Assembly: GCA_944324805.1 (NCBI GenBank)
Contig: CALUXS010000010.1
Location: 1 to 56,758 of the forward strand
DNA from: an uncultured Acholeplasmatales bacterium
Lineage (GTDB): Bacteria; Bacillota_I; Bacilli_A; Acholeplasmatales; Anaeroplasmataceae
Direction: 5' to 3'
Length of the DNA stretch: 56,758 bases
The notes beneath the pieces are model-generated. The model was not told the origin of the DNA. It saw nothing but the letters and a program-made list of their open reading frames with translations, and ran no database searches. Positions 18,418 to 27,153 of this stretch are shown here, piece by piece. The first letter of the stretch is position 1; every line of letters begins with the position of its first letter. The translations under genes were made by a program, and so were the position numbers.

Positions 18418-18964
18418 GGTTTTGATATTTCCTACGGATACTGTTTATGGAATAGGAGCCTCAATTTATGATGAGGAAGGTCAAAAAAGAATATATGAGA
18501 TAAAGCATAGGGATCGTAATAAGCCACTTGCGGTATTATGTGCAAATCTAGAACAAATAAAAGAAATTGCCGTTGTTAGTCCTTTAGCTGAAAAACTTAT
18601 TAATAAATTCTTGCCTGGTGCAGTAACATTTATATTACCAGCAAAAGACAACATAAAAAAAATAATGGGTATTCCTACAATTGGAGTTAGAATACCAAAT
18701 AGCAAGTTAGCATTAGAAATTTTGACTAATGAAGGTCCAATGGCAACAACTAGTGTTAACGAAAGTGGAGAAAAGCCTCTAGATACATATGAAGAAATTG
18801 CTTCAAAATATGCAAATCAAGTTGAAAAAATTTATGAGAAGACAGAGGTTTCCTCAAGTCAAGCATCAACAGTAATTGATGTAACAGGAGATAGCTTTAA
18901 GGTGTTACGTGAAGGTGCTATTACTTTAAAAATGGTTCTTGATTTTGTTGCAACTTTATCTTAA
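18410..18964 (+). CDS. L-threonylcarbamoyladenylate synthase (Sua5/YrdC domain)
   Basis: This enzyme makes threonylcarbamoyl-AMP from Thr, bicarbonate and ATP, the first step of t6A37 tRNA modification. The 184-residue protein is the short TsaC type, with FPTDTVYGIGA (about 6-16), KHRDRNKPLAVLC (about 32-44), PGAVTFILP and the GVRIPNS and TSVNESGEKP motifs. It lacks the extra C-terminal domain of long Sua5 proteins. ATG 18410 is chosen over 18401 because GGTGAT precedes it; it overlaps the end of prmC, a common pairing in Firmicutes. A promoter for the next gene lies inside its last codons. Confidence 0.92.
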   Translation: MSKVLIFPTDTVYGIGASIYDEEGQKRIYEIKHRDRNKPLAVLCANLEQIKEIAVVSPLAEKLINKFLPGAVTFILPAKDNIKKIMGIPTIGVRIPNSKLALEILTNEGPMATTSVNESGEKPLDTYEEIASKYANQVEKIYEKTEVSSSQASTVIDVTGDSFKVLREGAITLKMVLDFVATLS

Positions 18965-18976
18965 TTTTAATATAAT
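18948..18976 (+). promoter_or_regulatory. Promoter of the GH105 gene, inside the sua5 3' end
   Basis: TTGCAA (18948-18953), 17 bp, TATAAT (18971-18976). The -35 lies within the last codons of sua5. Confidence 0.7.
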
Positions 18977-19004
18977 AATGATAAAGGAAGAGGGGGACTT
19001 TAAA

Positions 19005-20135
19005 ATGGAACTAATTGATAAGTATATTGACAAGCTTATGACTTCAAAGCCAGGGGAACCACTATGGAATATTGAGGCTATAAGACAAGGGAAAAAAGCA
19101 GGCTGGAACTATATTGATGGTTGTATGCTTAATTCATTAATTTCTCTTTATGAAACAACAAATGATAGCAAATATTTAGATTTTGTAATAAAATTTGTTG
19201 ATTATTATGTTGATGAAGATGGAAATATTTTAGGATATGAAAAAGAAAATTATTCAACAGATGATGTAGCTGAAAGTAGAATTCTTTTTGACCTATACAA
19301 GTACACAAAAAATGAAAAATATAGCAAAGCAATTGAAAAAACGTACGAGCAAATTTTAACCCATCCACGTACTAAGGAGGGTAATTTTTGGCATAAGAAA
19401 ATTTATCCAAACCAAGTTTGGTTAGATGGATTATATATGATGCAAGTTTTTTATATGCGTTATGAGACTGAAAGAAATGGATATAAGAACTATAGTGACA
19501 TTTTAAAGCAATATAAAAATGTTCATGATATAATGTTAAATCCAAAGAAAAAACTATATTATCATGGCTATGATTCTGCTAAACAAATGTTTTGGGCAGA
19601 TAAAGAGACTGGCTTATCTAAAAATTTTTGGTTAAGAGCTATGGGATGGATGATTGTTTCTTTAGCTGATAATTTAGGATATATGGATCAGCAAATGTAT
19701 GATGAATATCATTATCTAAAAGACATGCTTAAAGAAGCAATAGATGGTGTTTTGATGTACCAAGATAAAGAATCTAAGATGTTCTATCAAGTTGTTGATA
19801 AAGGTGATAAAGAAGGTAATTATCTAGAAACATCTGGATCATCTATGATAGCATATGCTATTTTAAAAGGTGTTAGACTTGGAGTATTACCTGAACGCTA
19901 CTTAGAAATTGGATTAGGCATTTTTGATGGTATTACTAAAAAGTATTTAACTGACAAAAATGGTGATTTAAATTTAGGTGGTATTTGTCTAGTTGCTGGT
20001 TTAGGACCTGAAAATAATCTAAGAAGAGATGGTACATTCAAGTATTATATATCTGAACCTGTTGTTGAAAATGATGCAAAGGGTGTAGGTCCATATATAA
20101 TGGCTTATACTGAAGTAATCAAAGTTCGTAAATAA
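19005..20135 (+). CDS. Glycoside hydrolase family 105/88-like protein (unsaturated glucuronyl/rhamnogalacturonyl hydrolase)
   Basis: The family removes the unsaturated uronic acid left at the end of oligosaccharides by polysaccharide lyases. The 376-residue protein has the (alpha/alpha)6-barrel signatures: GCMLNSLISLYE (about 44), PNQVWLDGLYMMQVFYMRY (about 135-153, with the likely catalytic Asp in WLDG), FWLRAMGWM (about 206) and LETSGSSMIAYAI (about 276). There is no signal peptide, so it acts in the cytoplasm. The ORF could start earlier (18939), but AGGAAGAGGGGG precedes ATG 19005 and a promoter lies upstream. No lyase or transporter is nearby. Confidence 0.85.
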   Translation: MELIDKYIDKLMTSKPGEPLWNIEAIRQGKKAGWNYIDGCMLNSLISLYETTNDSKYLDFVIKFVDYYVDEDGNILGYEKENYSTDDVAESRILFDLYKYTKNEKYSKAIEKTYEQILTHPRTKEGNFWHKKIYPNQVWLDGLYMMQVFYMRYETERNGYKNYSDILKQYKNVHDIMLNPKKKLYYHGYDSAKQMFWADKETGLSKNFWLRAMGWMIVSLADNLGYMDQQMYDEYHYLKDMLKEAIDGVLMYQDKESKMFYQVVDKGDKEGNYLETSGSSMIAYAILKGVRLGVLPERYLEIGLGIFDGITKKYLTDKNGDLNLGGICLVAGLGPENNLRRDGTFKYYISEPVVENDAKGVGPYIMAYTEVIKVRK

Positions 20136-20139
20136 GTAG

Positions 20140-20172
20140 AAAAAAAGCGTTACAACGAGTAACGCTTTTTTT
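20140..20172. terminator. Bidirectional terminator between convergent genes
   Basis: AAAAAAGCGTTAC (20141-20153) pairs with GTAACGCTTTTTTT (20159-20172). It serves GH105 (plus) and the HtrA gene (minus), whose stop codon lies at its edge. Confidence 0.9.
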
Positions 20173-21277
20173 ATTCAGGTATAAATTGAATTAATGGTAC
20201 TGCAATTTCTAATTGTTGTCCACCTCTAGAAACACTAAATATAATCTTATCCCCAATCTTTAGATTTAATTGATAAATACTATAGTAAAATTCATCTGAA
20301 CTATTAACAGGGATACTTGTTCCTTCATTATCAATATAAGCGGTAGCAGATAATATTCTATCGCCAATTTGCATACTATCATAACCACATGTATTTGAAT
20401 TTGTAGATACTTTACTTACGCCAACATATGAAATAGAAGGGAAGATTGATATATTTGAAATAGTGAATCCAAGTTCCCAAGAACCATTATAATAACCTTT
20501 TTTCCAAGAATTATTTTCACTATTATAAGTAGCGGTAGCTAGAACGCTATTTGCAACATCCATTGCATCAGAAATAGCAATAGCAAAGCCTAATCCCTCG
20601 ATGCCTTCATCTGCATATTTGGCATTAACTATTCCAACTAGTCTACCCTTAGTATCAAACATGCCTCCACCACTATTTCCAGAATTTATAGCAGTATCAG
20701 TTTGAATAAGCTTCATTTTACGATAATCGCTAGAATAAACTTCTCTACCAATATATGATACATAACCAACAGAGATTGAACCTGGTAGAGTTCCTAATGG
20801 ATTACCAACTACTACAACCATTGATCCTAGACGTAGTGTATTAGAACTAGGAAGAGTTGCACAATTAAAGTTAAGACCTTGAACTGATAATACGGCAATA
20901 TCTTTACCTACATCTCCTCCGACTAATTGAGAAGAATAAGTATCACCATTTGAAAGGGTAATCTCAAAGCTATTACCATCAGCAATAACATGGTAGCAAG
21001 TTAAAATGTAAGATAATTTTAATGTGTCATCATTTGCGAAGAATACTCCACTTCCTGAACCATATAATGTTCCGTCTAAATAAGTATTAATAGAAACAAC
21101 GCTAGAGTATACATCATCAACTACGGATTCTACAATAGTTTCACTAGTTTCTTCATCGCTATAATTGATATTTGGACTGCTATTACTATAAGTAGTGTTA
21201 GTTTCGTTAGAACAAGAACTACTCATAAATGTAATAAGCACAAGTATAGAGACTAAAAGGTATTTTTTCATATTCAT
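20171..21277 (-). CDS. HtrA-like serine protease lipoprotein (second copy)
   Basis: A second exported trypsin-like protease. The roughly 368-residue protein has a lipoprotein signal peptide ending FMSSSC and a Ser/Asn/Thr-rich linker. The protease domain carries the triad His in LTCYHVIADG, Asp in GKDIAVLSV and Ser in AINSGNSGGGMFD. The C-terminal 100 residues look like a divergent PDZ domain. Likely anchored outside the membrane and acting on misfolded envelope proteins. Starts at 21277 (ATG) or 21271 (ATG) both follow GTGAGG; the first is slightly close to it. It differs markedly from the copy at 8306, so the pair is old rather than a recent duplication. Confidence 0.87.
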   Translation of the reverse strand: MNMKKYLLVSILVLITFMSSSCSNETNTTYSNSSPNINYSDEETSETIVESVVDDVYSSVVSINTYLDGTLYGSGSGVFFANDDTLKLSYILTCYHVIADGNSFEITLSNGDTYSSQLVGGDVGKDIAVLSVQGLNFNCATLPSSNTLRLGSMVVVVGNPLGTLPGSISVGYVSYIGREVYSSDYRKMKLIQTDTAINSGNSGGGMFDTKGRLVGIVNAKYADEGIEGLGFAIAISDAMDVANSVLATATYNSENNSWKKGYYNGSWELGFTISNISIFPSISYVGVSKVSTNSNTCGYDSMQIGDRILSATAYIDNEGTSIPVNSSDEFYYSIYQLNLKIGDKIIFSVSRGGQQLEIAVPLIQFIPE

Positions 21278-21381
21278 CAAACCTCACTTATCATATCTAA
21301 TGTTATTATATTATTAAAATATGTGATAATTATGTGAAAAAAATTTTAAATTTTTGTTTTAAATATCTTTTAAAAATAGAC

Positions 21382-21410
21382 TTGCAATTTTAATAATAAT
21401 CGTGTATAAT
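21382..21410 (+). promoter_or_regulatory. Promoter of tRNA-Ser
   Basis: TTGCAA (21382-21387), 17 bp, TATAAT (21405-21410), 18 bases before the tRNA. Confidence 0.8.
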
Positions 21411-21427
21411 GAAAAAGCTTGGTAATT

Positions 21428-21518
21428 GAAGTAGTACTCAAGAGGCTCAAGAGGCTTCCCTGCTAAGGAAGTAGACTGGGTGACTGGTGCGAGGGTTCGA
21501 ATCCCTCCTACTTCGCCA
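21428..21518 (+). tRNA. tRNA-Ser (anticodon GCT)
   Basis: Acceptor stem GAAGTAG (21428-21434) with CTACTTC (21508-21514), discriminator G and encoded CCA. The anticodon arm CTTCC-CTGCTAA-GGAAG gives GCT, reading AGC and AGU. The long variable arm (GACTGGGTGACTGGTGC region) marks a class II serine tRNA. T arm GGTTCGAATCC. Confidence 0.95.
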
Positions 21519-21530
21519 CTAAGAAGATTA

Positions 21531-21554
21531 AGGCTCAATTAGAGCCTTTTTTTG
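21531..21554 (+). terminator. Terminator after tRNA-Ser
   Basis: AGGCTC (21531-21536), loop AATTA, GAGCCT (21542-21547), then a T-run. Confidence 0.8.
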
Positions 21555-21566
21555 TTTTTATAATCT

Positions 21567-21821
21567 TTATTTATCAAAAGTAGATGAAACAGTAAAATAA
21601 TTTTTATTAGTTGGATCATCTTTTATGTACATATATTTATTTTTTAGATAATCATTAATAATTTCTTTAATTAACTCTCTATTAGAATCATTTAAGTTTT
21701 TCAATTCTATACCATTACATGAGCATCCACCAATAGTATGAATTGTCACATTATAGCCTTTTTCTTTTAAAAGCATATTAATTTGATATAACATTTGAAA
21801 ATCGATTGTACAAGCATACAT
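21567..21821 (-). CDS. Small hypothetical protein with CSC motif
   Basis: I do not recognise this 84-residue protein. It begins MYACTIDFQMLYQINMLL, is predicted to mix helix and strand, and has GGCSCNGIEL at about residues 31-40, giving two closely spaced cysteines plus Cys4. There is no membrane segment or signal peptide. A strong AGGAGG precedes the ATG on the minus strand, which argues that it is a real gene. It is monocistronic between tRNA-Ser and yaaA. A redox or metal role is possible from the cysteines but is only a guess. Confidence 0.65.
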   Translation of the reverse strand: MYACTIDFQMLYQINMLLKEKGYNVTIHTIGGCSCNGIELKNLNDSNRELIKEIINDYLKNKYMYIKDDPTNKNYFTVSSTFDK

Positions 21822-21981
21822 ATTTTTTCCTCCTGAATGTAAACTTAATTTTGGTATATTTATTATAGCGTATTTTTATGTTTATGTAAAAAATTATACA
21901 TACTAAAAATAATTTATATAAATGGATAAAGAAAATAAAATAATGTATAATAGATTATAAATTATATTAGAGGTGTTTAGG

Positions 21982-22677
21982 ATGAAAATTATTTTTTCCC
22001 CAACTAAAACAATGATTTATAGTGAGATTGAAGGGACAACAAAGCCTATTTATAATAATAGAGCCAAAAAGATTTTTGATGACCTAAAAGCAATGTCACA
22101 AGCTGATTTAAAGAAAGTATGGAAGGTAAATGATAATTATTTTTTAAAATGTAAGGAAGAATTAGATAATAGTAGCTTTGAGAAAACTAGTATGGCGCTT
22201 TATAGTTATCAGGGACTTTCATTTAGTTATTTAAATCCTAAAGAGCTTTCAAAGGAAGCAATTGAATATATAAATAAGAATTTAGTAATTATATCAGGAT
22301 TATATGGTGCACTAAAGCCAACAGATGCGATTATTAACTATAGGTTAGAAATGAATTATGCTAAAAAGTATTGGGATAAGGATTTATCATCCTACTTTTC
22401 TACTGATGAAGTTATTATTAATTTAGCCTCTAATGAATATAGTAAGGTAATTCATAATAAAAGAATGATTAACGTCATTTTTTATAAACTTAAAAATGAT
22501 AAGCTTAAGCAAGAGTCGACAGAATCTAAAATGATGAGAGGTATCTTTTTAAGGTATTTAGCTAAAAATAATATAACTGATACTAAAAAGATGCAAGAAT
22601 TTAATGGAAATGGATATTTTTATGATTCTAGTCTTTCTGATGATAAAAATATTATATTTGTAAAAAAAGATAATTGA
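21982..22677 (+). CDS. yaaA: YaaA/UPF0246 family peroxide-stress protein
   Basis: YaaA in E. coli lowers free intracellular iron during peroxide stress and binds DNA. The 231-residue protein begins MKIIFSPTKTM, the family's start, and carries ALYSYQGLSFSYL (about 72-84), LVIISGLYGALKPTDAIINYRLEM split around residues 102-125, and NLASNEYSKVI. GTG 21973 is an upstream option, but AGAGGTG is well placed for ATG 21982. A TATAAT at 21946 with a poor -35 is the likely promoter. It is followed 28 bases later by an acetyltransferase gene. Confidence 0.9.
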   Translation: MKIIFSPTKTMIYSEIEGTTKPIYNNRAKKIFDDLKAMSQADLKKVWKVNDNYFLKCKEELDNSSFEKTSMALYSYQGLSFSYLNPKELSKEAIEYINKNLVIISGLYGALKPTDAIINYRLEMNYAKKYWDKDLSSYFSTDEVIINLASNEYSKVIHNKRMINVIFYKLKNDKLKQESTESKMMRGIFLRYLAKNNITDTKKMQEFNGNGYFYDSSLSDDKNIIFVKKDN

Positions 22678-22705
22678 TTTTTTATTAAAAATACAGGTGA
22701 AGATA

Positions 22706-23194
22706 ATGTGTATAATTCGCAAATGTAATAAAAATGACATAAAAGGTAGAGCCTTTGTGCACTATACTTCATGGAAAGAAACATACCATAATTTAATACC
22801 TTCTTCATATCTTGATAAACTTAATTTAGAGAAACTAGAAGAAATAGCAAGAGAAAATATAGATAATACTTTAGTTGCGATTAGTAACAACAAAATAGTC
22901 GGTTTTTTATGCTATTTAAATAAAGCACGTGATTTTTCTAGTTTAAATCAAGCTGTAGAGATTGTGGCTCTTTATGTTTTAGAAGCATATCAGGGCAAGG
23001 GAATAGGTAAAAGACTAGTAGATAATTTTATAACTAAAAACTATAATAAAAAAGTTGTTTTATTTGTACTAAAAGATAATTTAAAAGCGATAGGATTTTA
23101 TAAGTATCTTGGTTTTAAATTTACAGGGCATAAAATTTCTCAAAAGATTGATAGTGTAGTATTAGAAGAACTTGAAATGTGTTTAGAACTTTAA
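22706..23194 (+). CDS. GNAT family N-acetyltransferase
   Basis: The 162-residue protein has the GNAT fold. Motif A reads VEIVALYVLEAYQGKGIGKRLV (acetyl-CoA loop QGKGIG, about residues 97-102) and the C-terminal part has NLKAIGFYKYLGFKFTG, typical of small-molecule or ribosomal-protein acetyltransferases. The substrate cannot be told. ATG 22706 follows ACAGGTGAAG; GTG 22697 upstream lies within that ribosome site. Probably co-transcribed with yaaA and followed by a terminator. Confidence 0.88.
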   Translation: MCIIRKCNKNDIKGRAFVHYTSWKETYHNLIPSSYLDKLNLEKLEEIARENIDNTLVAISNNKIVGFLCYLNKARDFSSLNQAVEIVALYVLEAYQGKGIGKRLVDNFITKNYNKKVVLFVLKDNLKAIGFYKYLGFKFTGHKISQKIDSVVLEELEMCLEL

Positions 23195-23207
23195 TTTTAT
23201 GAAAATA

Positions 23208-23238
23208 GGGCACCTCGTTTGAGGTGCCCATTATTTTT
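23208..23238 (+). terminator. Terminator after GNAT gene
   Basis: GGGCACCTC (23208-23216), loop GTTT, GAGGTGCCC (23221-23229), then ATTATTTTT. Confidence 0.75.
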
Positions 23239-23254
23239 AAGATTGATTAAATAA

Positions 23255-23503
23255 TTAAATTATAAAGCTTACTATTAGCATAATAATAGCGCCTGGAATA
23301 CCTAAAAAGCCTACAATTAATGCTGACCACCATGTTAATGGAATGTTAACAGCTGGAATGAAATTTAAAACATAAATTATTAATAAACCGATTAGGCCAT
23401 TGATAGCGATTTTTAAAATAGTTTTTATACTAAATTTTAAAAGCTTTAATATAATAAATAAAGCAAGAACTGCGACTATCGCAACAATAATAAATTGGGT
23501 CAT
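23255..23503 (-). CDS. BofA family (pro-sigma-K processing inhibitor-like) membrane protein
   Basis: The 82-residue protein is almost entirely hydrophobic with two to three membrane segments. It matches the BofA family pattern at the C-terminus: NGLIGLLIIYVLNF, then VNIPLTWWSALIVGFLGIPG with the conserved GxLGxPG-type turn. In Bacillus, BofA holds the SpoIVFB protease inactive during sporulation. In non-sporulating relatives the family persists with unknown role. The ribosome site AAGGAGG is strong. It is monocistronic and lies upstream of a B12-radical SAM gene on the same strand. Confidence 0.75.
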   Translation of the reverse strand: MTQFIIVAIVAVLALFIILKLLKFSIKTILKIAINGLIGLLIIYVLNFIPAVNIPLTWWSALIVGFLGIPGAIIMLIVSFII

Positions 23504-23566
23504 AAAATACCTCCTTCAAGTAAATTATAGCATTTATGATAATTAAAGATATGAAAAATAAGTGAA

Positions 23567-25159
23567 TTAAAATTCTAATATTTCTTTATGATTAGGAAGA
23601 AATATAGCAAGGATTATTTTTTCTTTTAATTTTACGATTAAACTATATTTATATAAATCAGTTAAGGAAAAATTTAGTTTGTTTGTTTCAAATAAAAGTC
23701 TAATCAAATTGTTACGTTCCTTTGGCATCAAAGCTTCATCCCACCAAGCCTTTGGTTTTACATTAAAATAGGCTAAATAATCTTTTATCAATAAAGTATG
23801 CAAGTCTTGATAATAATTTTTATTTTTAGTAAAGTCATCAATTATTCTGAAAATTTTTTCAAGAGGTTTTCTTTTAAAGTTTTGGTAGCCTAGTTGATGG
23901 AAAAATTCAAAGGGATTATTTTCATTATCAACAATAAAACGGATAGCTCTTGGCATTATTCCTTGATTATAGTAAGTTTCAAAAGCATCTTCGGTTATAT
24001 GAATCTCTTTTATATCCTCTATAGATAAAAAGTCATTAGAAATAACCTCATATGGTGCTTCATTTTGCCAAATATAGTTATACTTTTTAGCTTCCTTATA
24101 TAATGCCGTTCCATAAAGTAATTTTAAAAATCCTAATTGTAGTTCCTTTGGCTTTAAAGCAACAACATCGTTAAAGGTTTTAGTGAAAGTCAAATAGTCC
24201 TCATATGGTAGGCCTGCTATTAAATCTAAATGTAAATCAATTATATTAGCATCTTGAATTAAATTGATATTATTAAATAGCTTTTCATTATTTTGAATTC
24301 TACCAACACTTAAATTTGTTTTTATATTTGTTGATTGTATTCCTATTTCAAAACGAAAGAGGTTTTGAGGAGCTTTTTTATTGATATATTCGATAATATC
24401 AGGATCTAACAAATCGCCTGTTATTTCAAATTGATATGACTGTCCGTTTGTATGATTTTCAATAATAAAATCGATAAGATTTATAAAATTCTTTTTGTTA
24501 GCATTAAAAGTACGATCTAAAAATTTATAGACTCTAGCACCTTTTTTATTTAGATTTAATATTTCAGTTTTGATTTTTTCAATATCAAAAAAACGTACTT
24601 TATTATCTAGGCTTGCCATGCAGTATCCACAATGGTATGGGCAGCCTCTTGAAGTTTCAAGATAAACTATTTTATTTTTTAAATCATCTAAGGTGTCATA
24701 GGCCATTTTAGAGGAGTTAATATCTATTAGCTTATCAAATGTAAATCCGCCTTTGTAATAAAGGTTTGGTACTTTTTCTAACTCTAGTTTATTGTCAAGA
24801 TGAAGAAGTAATTTATCAAAGGCCTCTTCACCTTCATTTTTAATTACAAATTTAGCTAGATTATTTTCTAGGTAATAATAAGCATTATAACTTACCTCAG
24901 GTCCACCTAAAATAATAGTTATGTTTTTATTTTTTAGCATTATTAATATTTCTTTTATTAAATTTATATTCCAAATATAACAAGAAAAACCGACTACGTC
25001 ATATTTATTTTCTAATATGTAATTAATTATGGTATCTTTTTTATCTTTGATAGTAAATTCTATTATATCAACTGGCATACTAGCATTCTTTTTTAATAAT
25101 CTAATCGCTAGATTTGGGTGGATATATTTAGCATTTATACCAACTAACAATGTTTTCAT
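23567..25159 (-). CDS. B12-binding domain/radical SAM protein, DUF4080 type
   Basis: The 530-residue protein has an N-terminal cobalamin-binding Rossmann domain (about 1-130; VGFSCYIWN, IILGGPEVSY), then a radical SAM barrel with the cluster motif CPYHCGYC (about 175-182). The C-terminal DUF4080-like region of about 150 residues includes AWWDEA. The family's reaction is not established; relatives carry out methylations or rearrangements. ATG 25159 is chosen because GGTGAT precedes it; an earlier in-frame start at 25189 lacks this. It is transcribed divergently from ygiQ, the other radical SAM gene. Confidence 0.88.
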   Translation of the reverse strand: MKTLLVGINAKYIHPNLAIRLLKKNASMPVDIIEFTIKDKKDTIINYILENKYDVVGFSCYIWNINLIKEILIMLKNKNITIILGGPEVSYNAYYYLENNLAKFVIKNEGEEAFDKLLLHLDNKLELEKVPNLYYKGGFTFDKLIDINSSKMAYDTLDDLKNKIVYLETSRGCPYHCGYCMASLDNKVRFFDIEKIKTEILNLNKKGARVYKFLDRTFNANKKNFINLIDFIIENHTNGQSYQFEITGDLLDPDIIEYINKKAPQNLFRFEIGIQSTNIKTNLSVGRIQNNEKLFNNINLIQDANIIDLHLDLIAGLPYEDYLTFTKTFNDVVALKPKELQLGFLKLLYGTALYKEAKKYNYIWQNEAPYEVISNDFLSIEDIKEIHITEDAFETYYNQGIMPRAIRFIVDNENNPFEFFHQLGYQNFKRKPLEKIFRIIDDFTKNKNYYQDLHTLLIKDYLAYFNVKPKAWWDEALMPKERNNLIRLLFETNKLNFSLTDLYKYSLIVKLKEKIILAIFLPNHKEILEF

Positions 25160-25202
25160 AAATATCACCGAATAGATTTTATCATACAATGGTACCTTTT
25201 TG

Positions 25203-25232
25203 TTGATATTTTAACGATTTTTATGATAAAAT
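25203..25232 (+). promoter_or_regulatory. Promoter of ygiQ
   Basis: TTGATA (25203-25208), 18 bp, TAAAAT (25227-25232), 22 bases before the ATG at 25255. Confidence 0.5.
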
Positions 25233-25254
25233 TAAATAGATTGGAGTTGATTTT

Positions 25255-27048
25255 ATGCCTTTTTTACCAATAACTAGGGAAGAAATGGAAGCATATGGCT
25301 GGGAACAACCAGATTTTGTTTACATAATTGGAGATGCTTATATTGATCATCCCTCCTTTGGCCCTGCGATTATCTCGCGTGTTTTAGAAAATTTTGGCTA
25401 TAAGGTTTGTATAATTTCTCAACCTGATATTAATAACAATGAAGATTTTAAACGTTTTGGTGAACCAAGATTGGCCTTTTTAGTGTGTGCTGGTAATATT
25501 GATTCAATGGTTGATCATTATAGTGTATCTAAGCGTAGGAGAAAGAAGGATTACTATACCCCAGGTGGAGTTATGGGAAAACGTCCTGATCGAGCATTAA
25601 TTAGATATAGTTCTAAGTTAAGGGAGCTATACCCAAATAGTGCAATTGTAGTTGGTGGAATAGAGGCTTCACTTCGTAGACTTAATCATTATGATTATTG
25701 GGATAATTCAGTTAGACGTTCTATTTTACTAGATTCAAAGGCCGATTTACTTTTGTACGGAATGGGCGAAAAAACGATTGTTCAAGTAGCAGATGCTTTA
25801 GATTCAGGATTAGATGTTAAAGATATAATTTATATTAGAAATTCTGTTTGGAAAACGAAGGATAAGGATCTTTTACCTACTAATGCAATTATGCTTCCAA
25901 GTTATGATGAAGTTTTAGCTGATAAAAGAAATTATGTAAAATCATTTCAAATTCAATACAAAAATACAGATGCTTTTACAGGGAAACCATTAGTAGAGGA
26001 ATATAAGAATTGTTTTGTAGTTCAAAATCCACCTGAATTTCCACTATCACAAGAGGAAATGGATGCAGTTTATGCTTTACCATATATGCGTGCTTGTCAT
26101 CCTTTAATAGAAAAGAAGGGGCATGTTCCTGCGATTGATGAGGTTAAATTTAGTGTAATTGCTAATCGTGGTTGCTATGGTGGTTGTCATTTTTGTGCTT
26201 TAACTATGCATCAAGGACGTATCATACAATCTAGAACAAAGGAATCTATTCTAAATGAGGTAGAGTTAATTAGTAAGGATAAAGATTTTAAAGGCTATAT
26301 TCATGATATAGGAGGACCAACAGCTAACTTTTATCGCCCTGCATGTAAAAAGCAATTAGATAAGGGTGTTTGTACAAATAGAGAATGTATTGGCTATAAT
26401 CCATGCAAAAATTTAGAGGTTGATCATAGCGAATATTTAGATATTTTGAAGGAAGCAAGAAAAATCCCTGGTGTGAAAAAGGTTTTTGTTAGATCTGGTT
26501 TACGCTATGATTATATAATGTATGATAAGAATAAAGAGTTTTTTGAAGAATTGGTAAAATATCATGTTTCAGGACAACTAAAGGTAGCTCCTGAGCATGT
26601 AGATGATAGGGTATTAGTTAGAATGGGCAAGCCTTCACGTGGCCTTTATGATGAGTTTGTTAGAACGTATAATAAGATTAATGAAAAGTTTGATATGAAG
26701 CAATATTTAGTACCATATTTAATGAGTAGCCATCCTGGTTCAACGTTAGATGCGGCAATTAATTTAGCTGAATATTTGCGTGATACAGGCCATATGCCTG
26801 AGCAGGTTCAAGATTTTTATCCTACTCCAGGTACAGCTTCAACATGTATGTATTATACAGGAATCGATCCTTTTACTAATGAGGAGGTATATGTTCCTCG
26901 TAATCCACATGAAAAAGCAATGCAAAGAGCTTTAATGCAATATAAGTTGCCGCAAAATTATGATTTGGTTTATGAAGCATTAGTAAAAGCAGGTAGAAAA
27001 GATTTAATTGGTTATGGTAAAAAATGTTTAATTAAGCCTAGAAAGTAG
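25255..27048 (+). CDS. YgiQ family radical SAM protein
   Basis: The 597-residue protein matches the widespread, functionally uncharacterised YgiQ/UPF0313 family. N-terminal PFLPITREEMEAYGWEQPDFV and GDAYIDHPSFG are signatures, as are the RALIRYSSKLRE and GGIEASLRRLNHYDYW blocks. The [4Fe-4S]-SAM motif is CYGGCHFC (about 310-317), followed by the conserved Cys-rich segment GVCTNRECIGYNPC (about 376-389) and QDFYPTPGTAST. Length is near the family norm, without a long C-terminal extension. Monocistronic with a terminator at its stop. Confidence 0.93.
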   Translation: MPFLPITREEMEAYGWEQPDFVYIIGDAYIDHPSFGPAIISRVLENFGYKVCIISQPDINNNEDFKRFGEPRLAFLVCAGNIDSMVDHYSVSKRRRKKDYYTPGGVMGKRPDRALIRYSSKLRELYPNSAIVVGGIEASLRRLNHYDYWDNSVRRSILLDSKADLLLYGMGEKTIVQVADALDSGLDVKDIIYIRNSVWKTKDKDLLPTNAIMLPSYDEVLADKRNYVKSFQIQYKNTDAFTGKPLVEEYKNCFVVQNPPEFPLSQEEMDAVYALPYMRACHPLIEKKGHVPAIDEVKFSVIANRGCYGGCHFCALTMHQGRIIQSRTKESILNEVELISKDKDFKGYIHDIGGPTANFYRPACKKQLDKGVCTNRECIGYNPCKNLEVDHSEYLDILKEARKIPGVKKVFVRSGLRYDYIMYDKNKEFFEELVKYHVSGQLKVAPEHVDDRVLVRMGKPSRGLYDEFVRTYNKINEKFDMKQYLVPYLMSSHPGSTLDAAINLAEYLRDTGHMPEQVQDFYPTPGTASTCMYYTGIDPFTNEEVYVPRNPHEKAMQRALMQYKLPQNYDLVYEALVKAGRKDLIGYGKKCLIKPRK

Positions 27049-27067
27049 TCTTTTTAGGCTTTTTTTC
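27035..27067 (+). terminator. Terminator overlapping the ygiQ stop codon
   Basis: AGCCTA (27035-27040) pairs with TAGGCT (27055-27060), with AAAG/CTTT inside, then a T-run. The stop codon TAG (27046-27048) is in the loop region. Confidence 0.7.
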
Positions 27068-27153
27068 TAGTTTTTATTTAAAAGGTAAATTAATACTTAC
27101 AATGTTTTTATTTTTAATATGATATAATTATTTATAAAAGGAGTAGTAAACAA

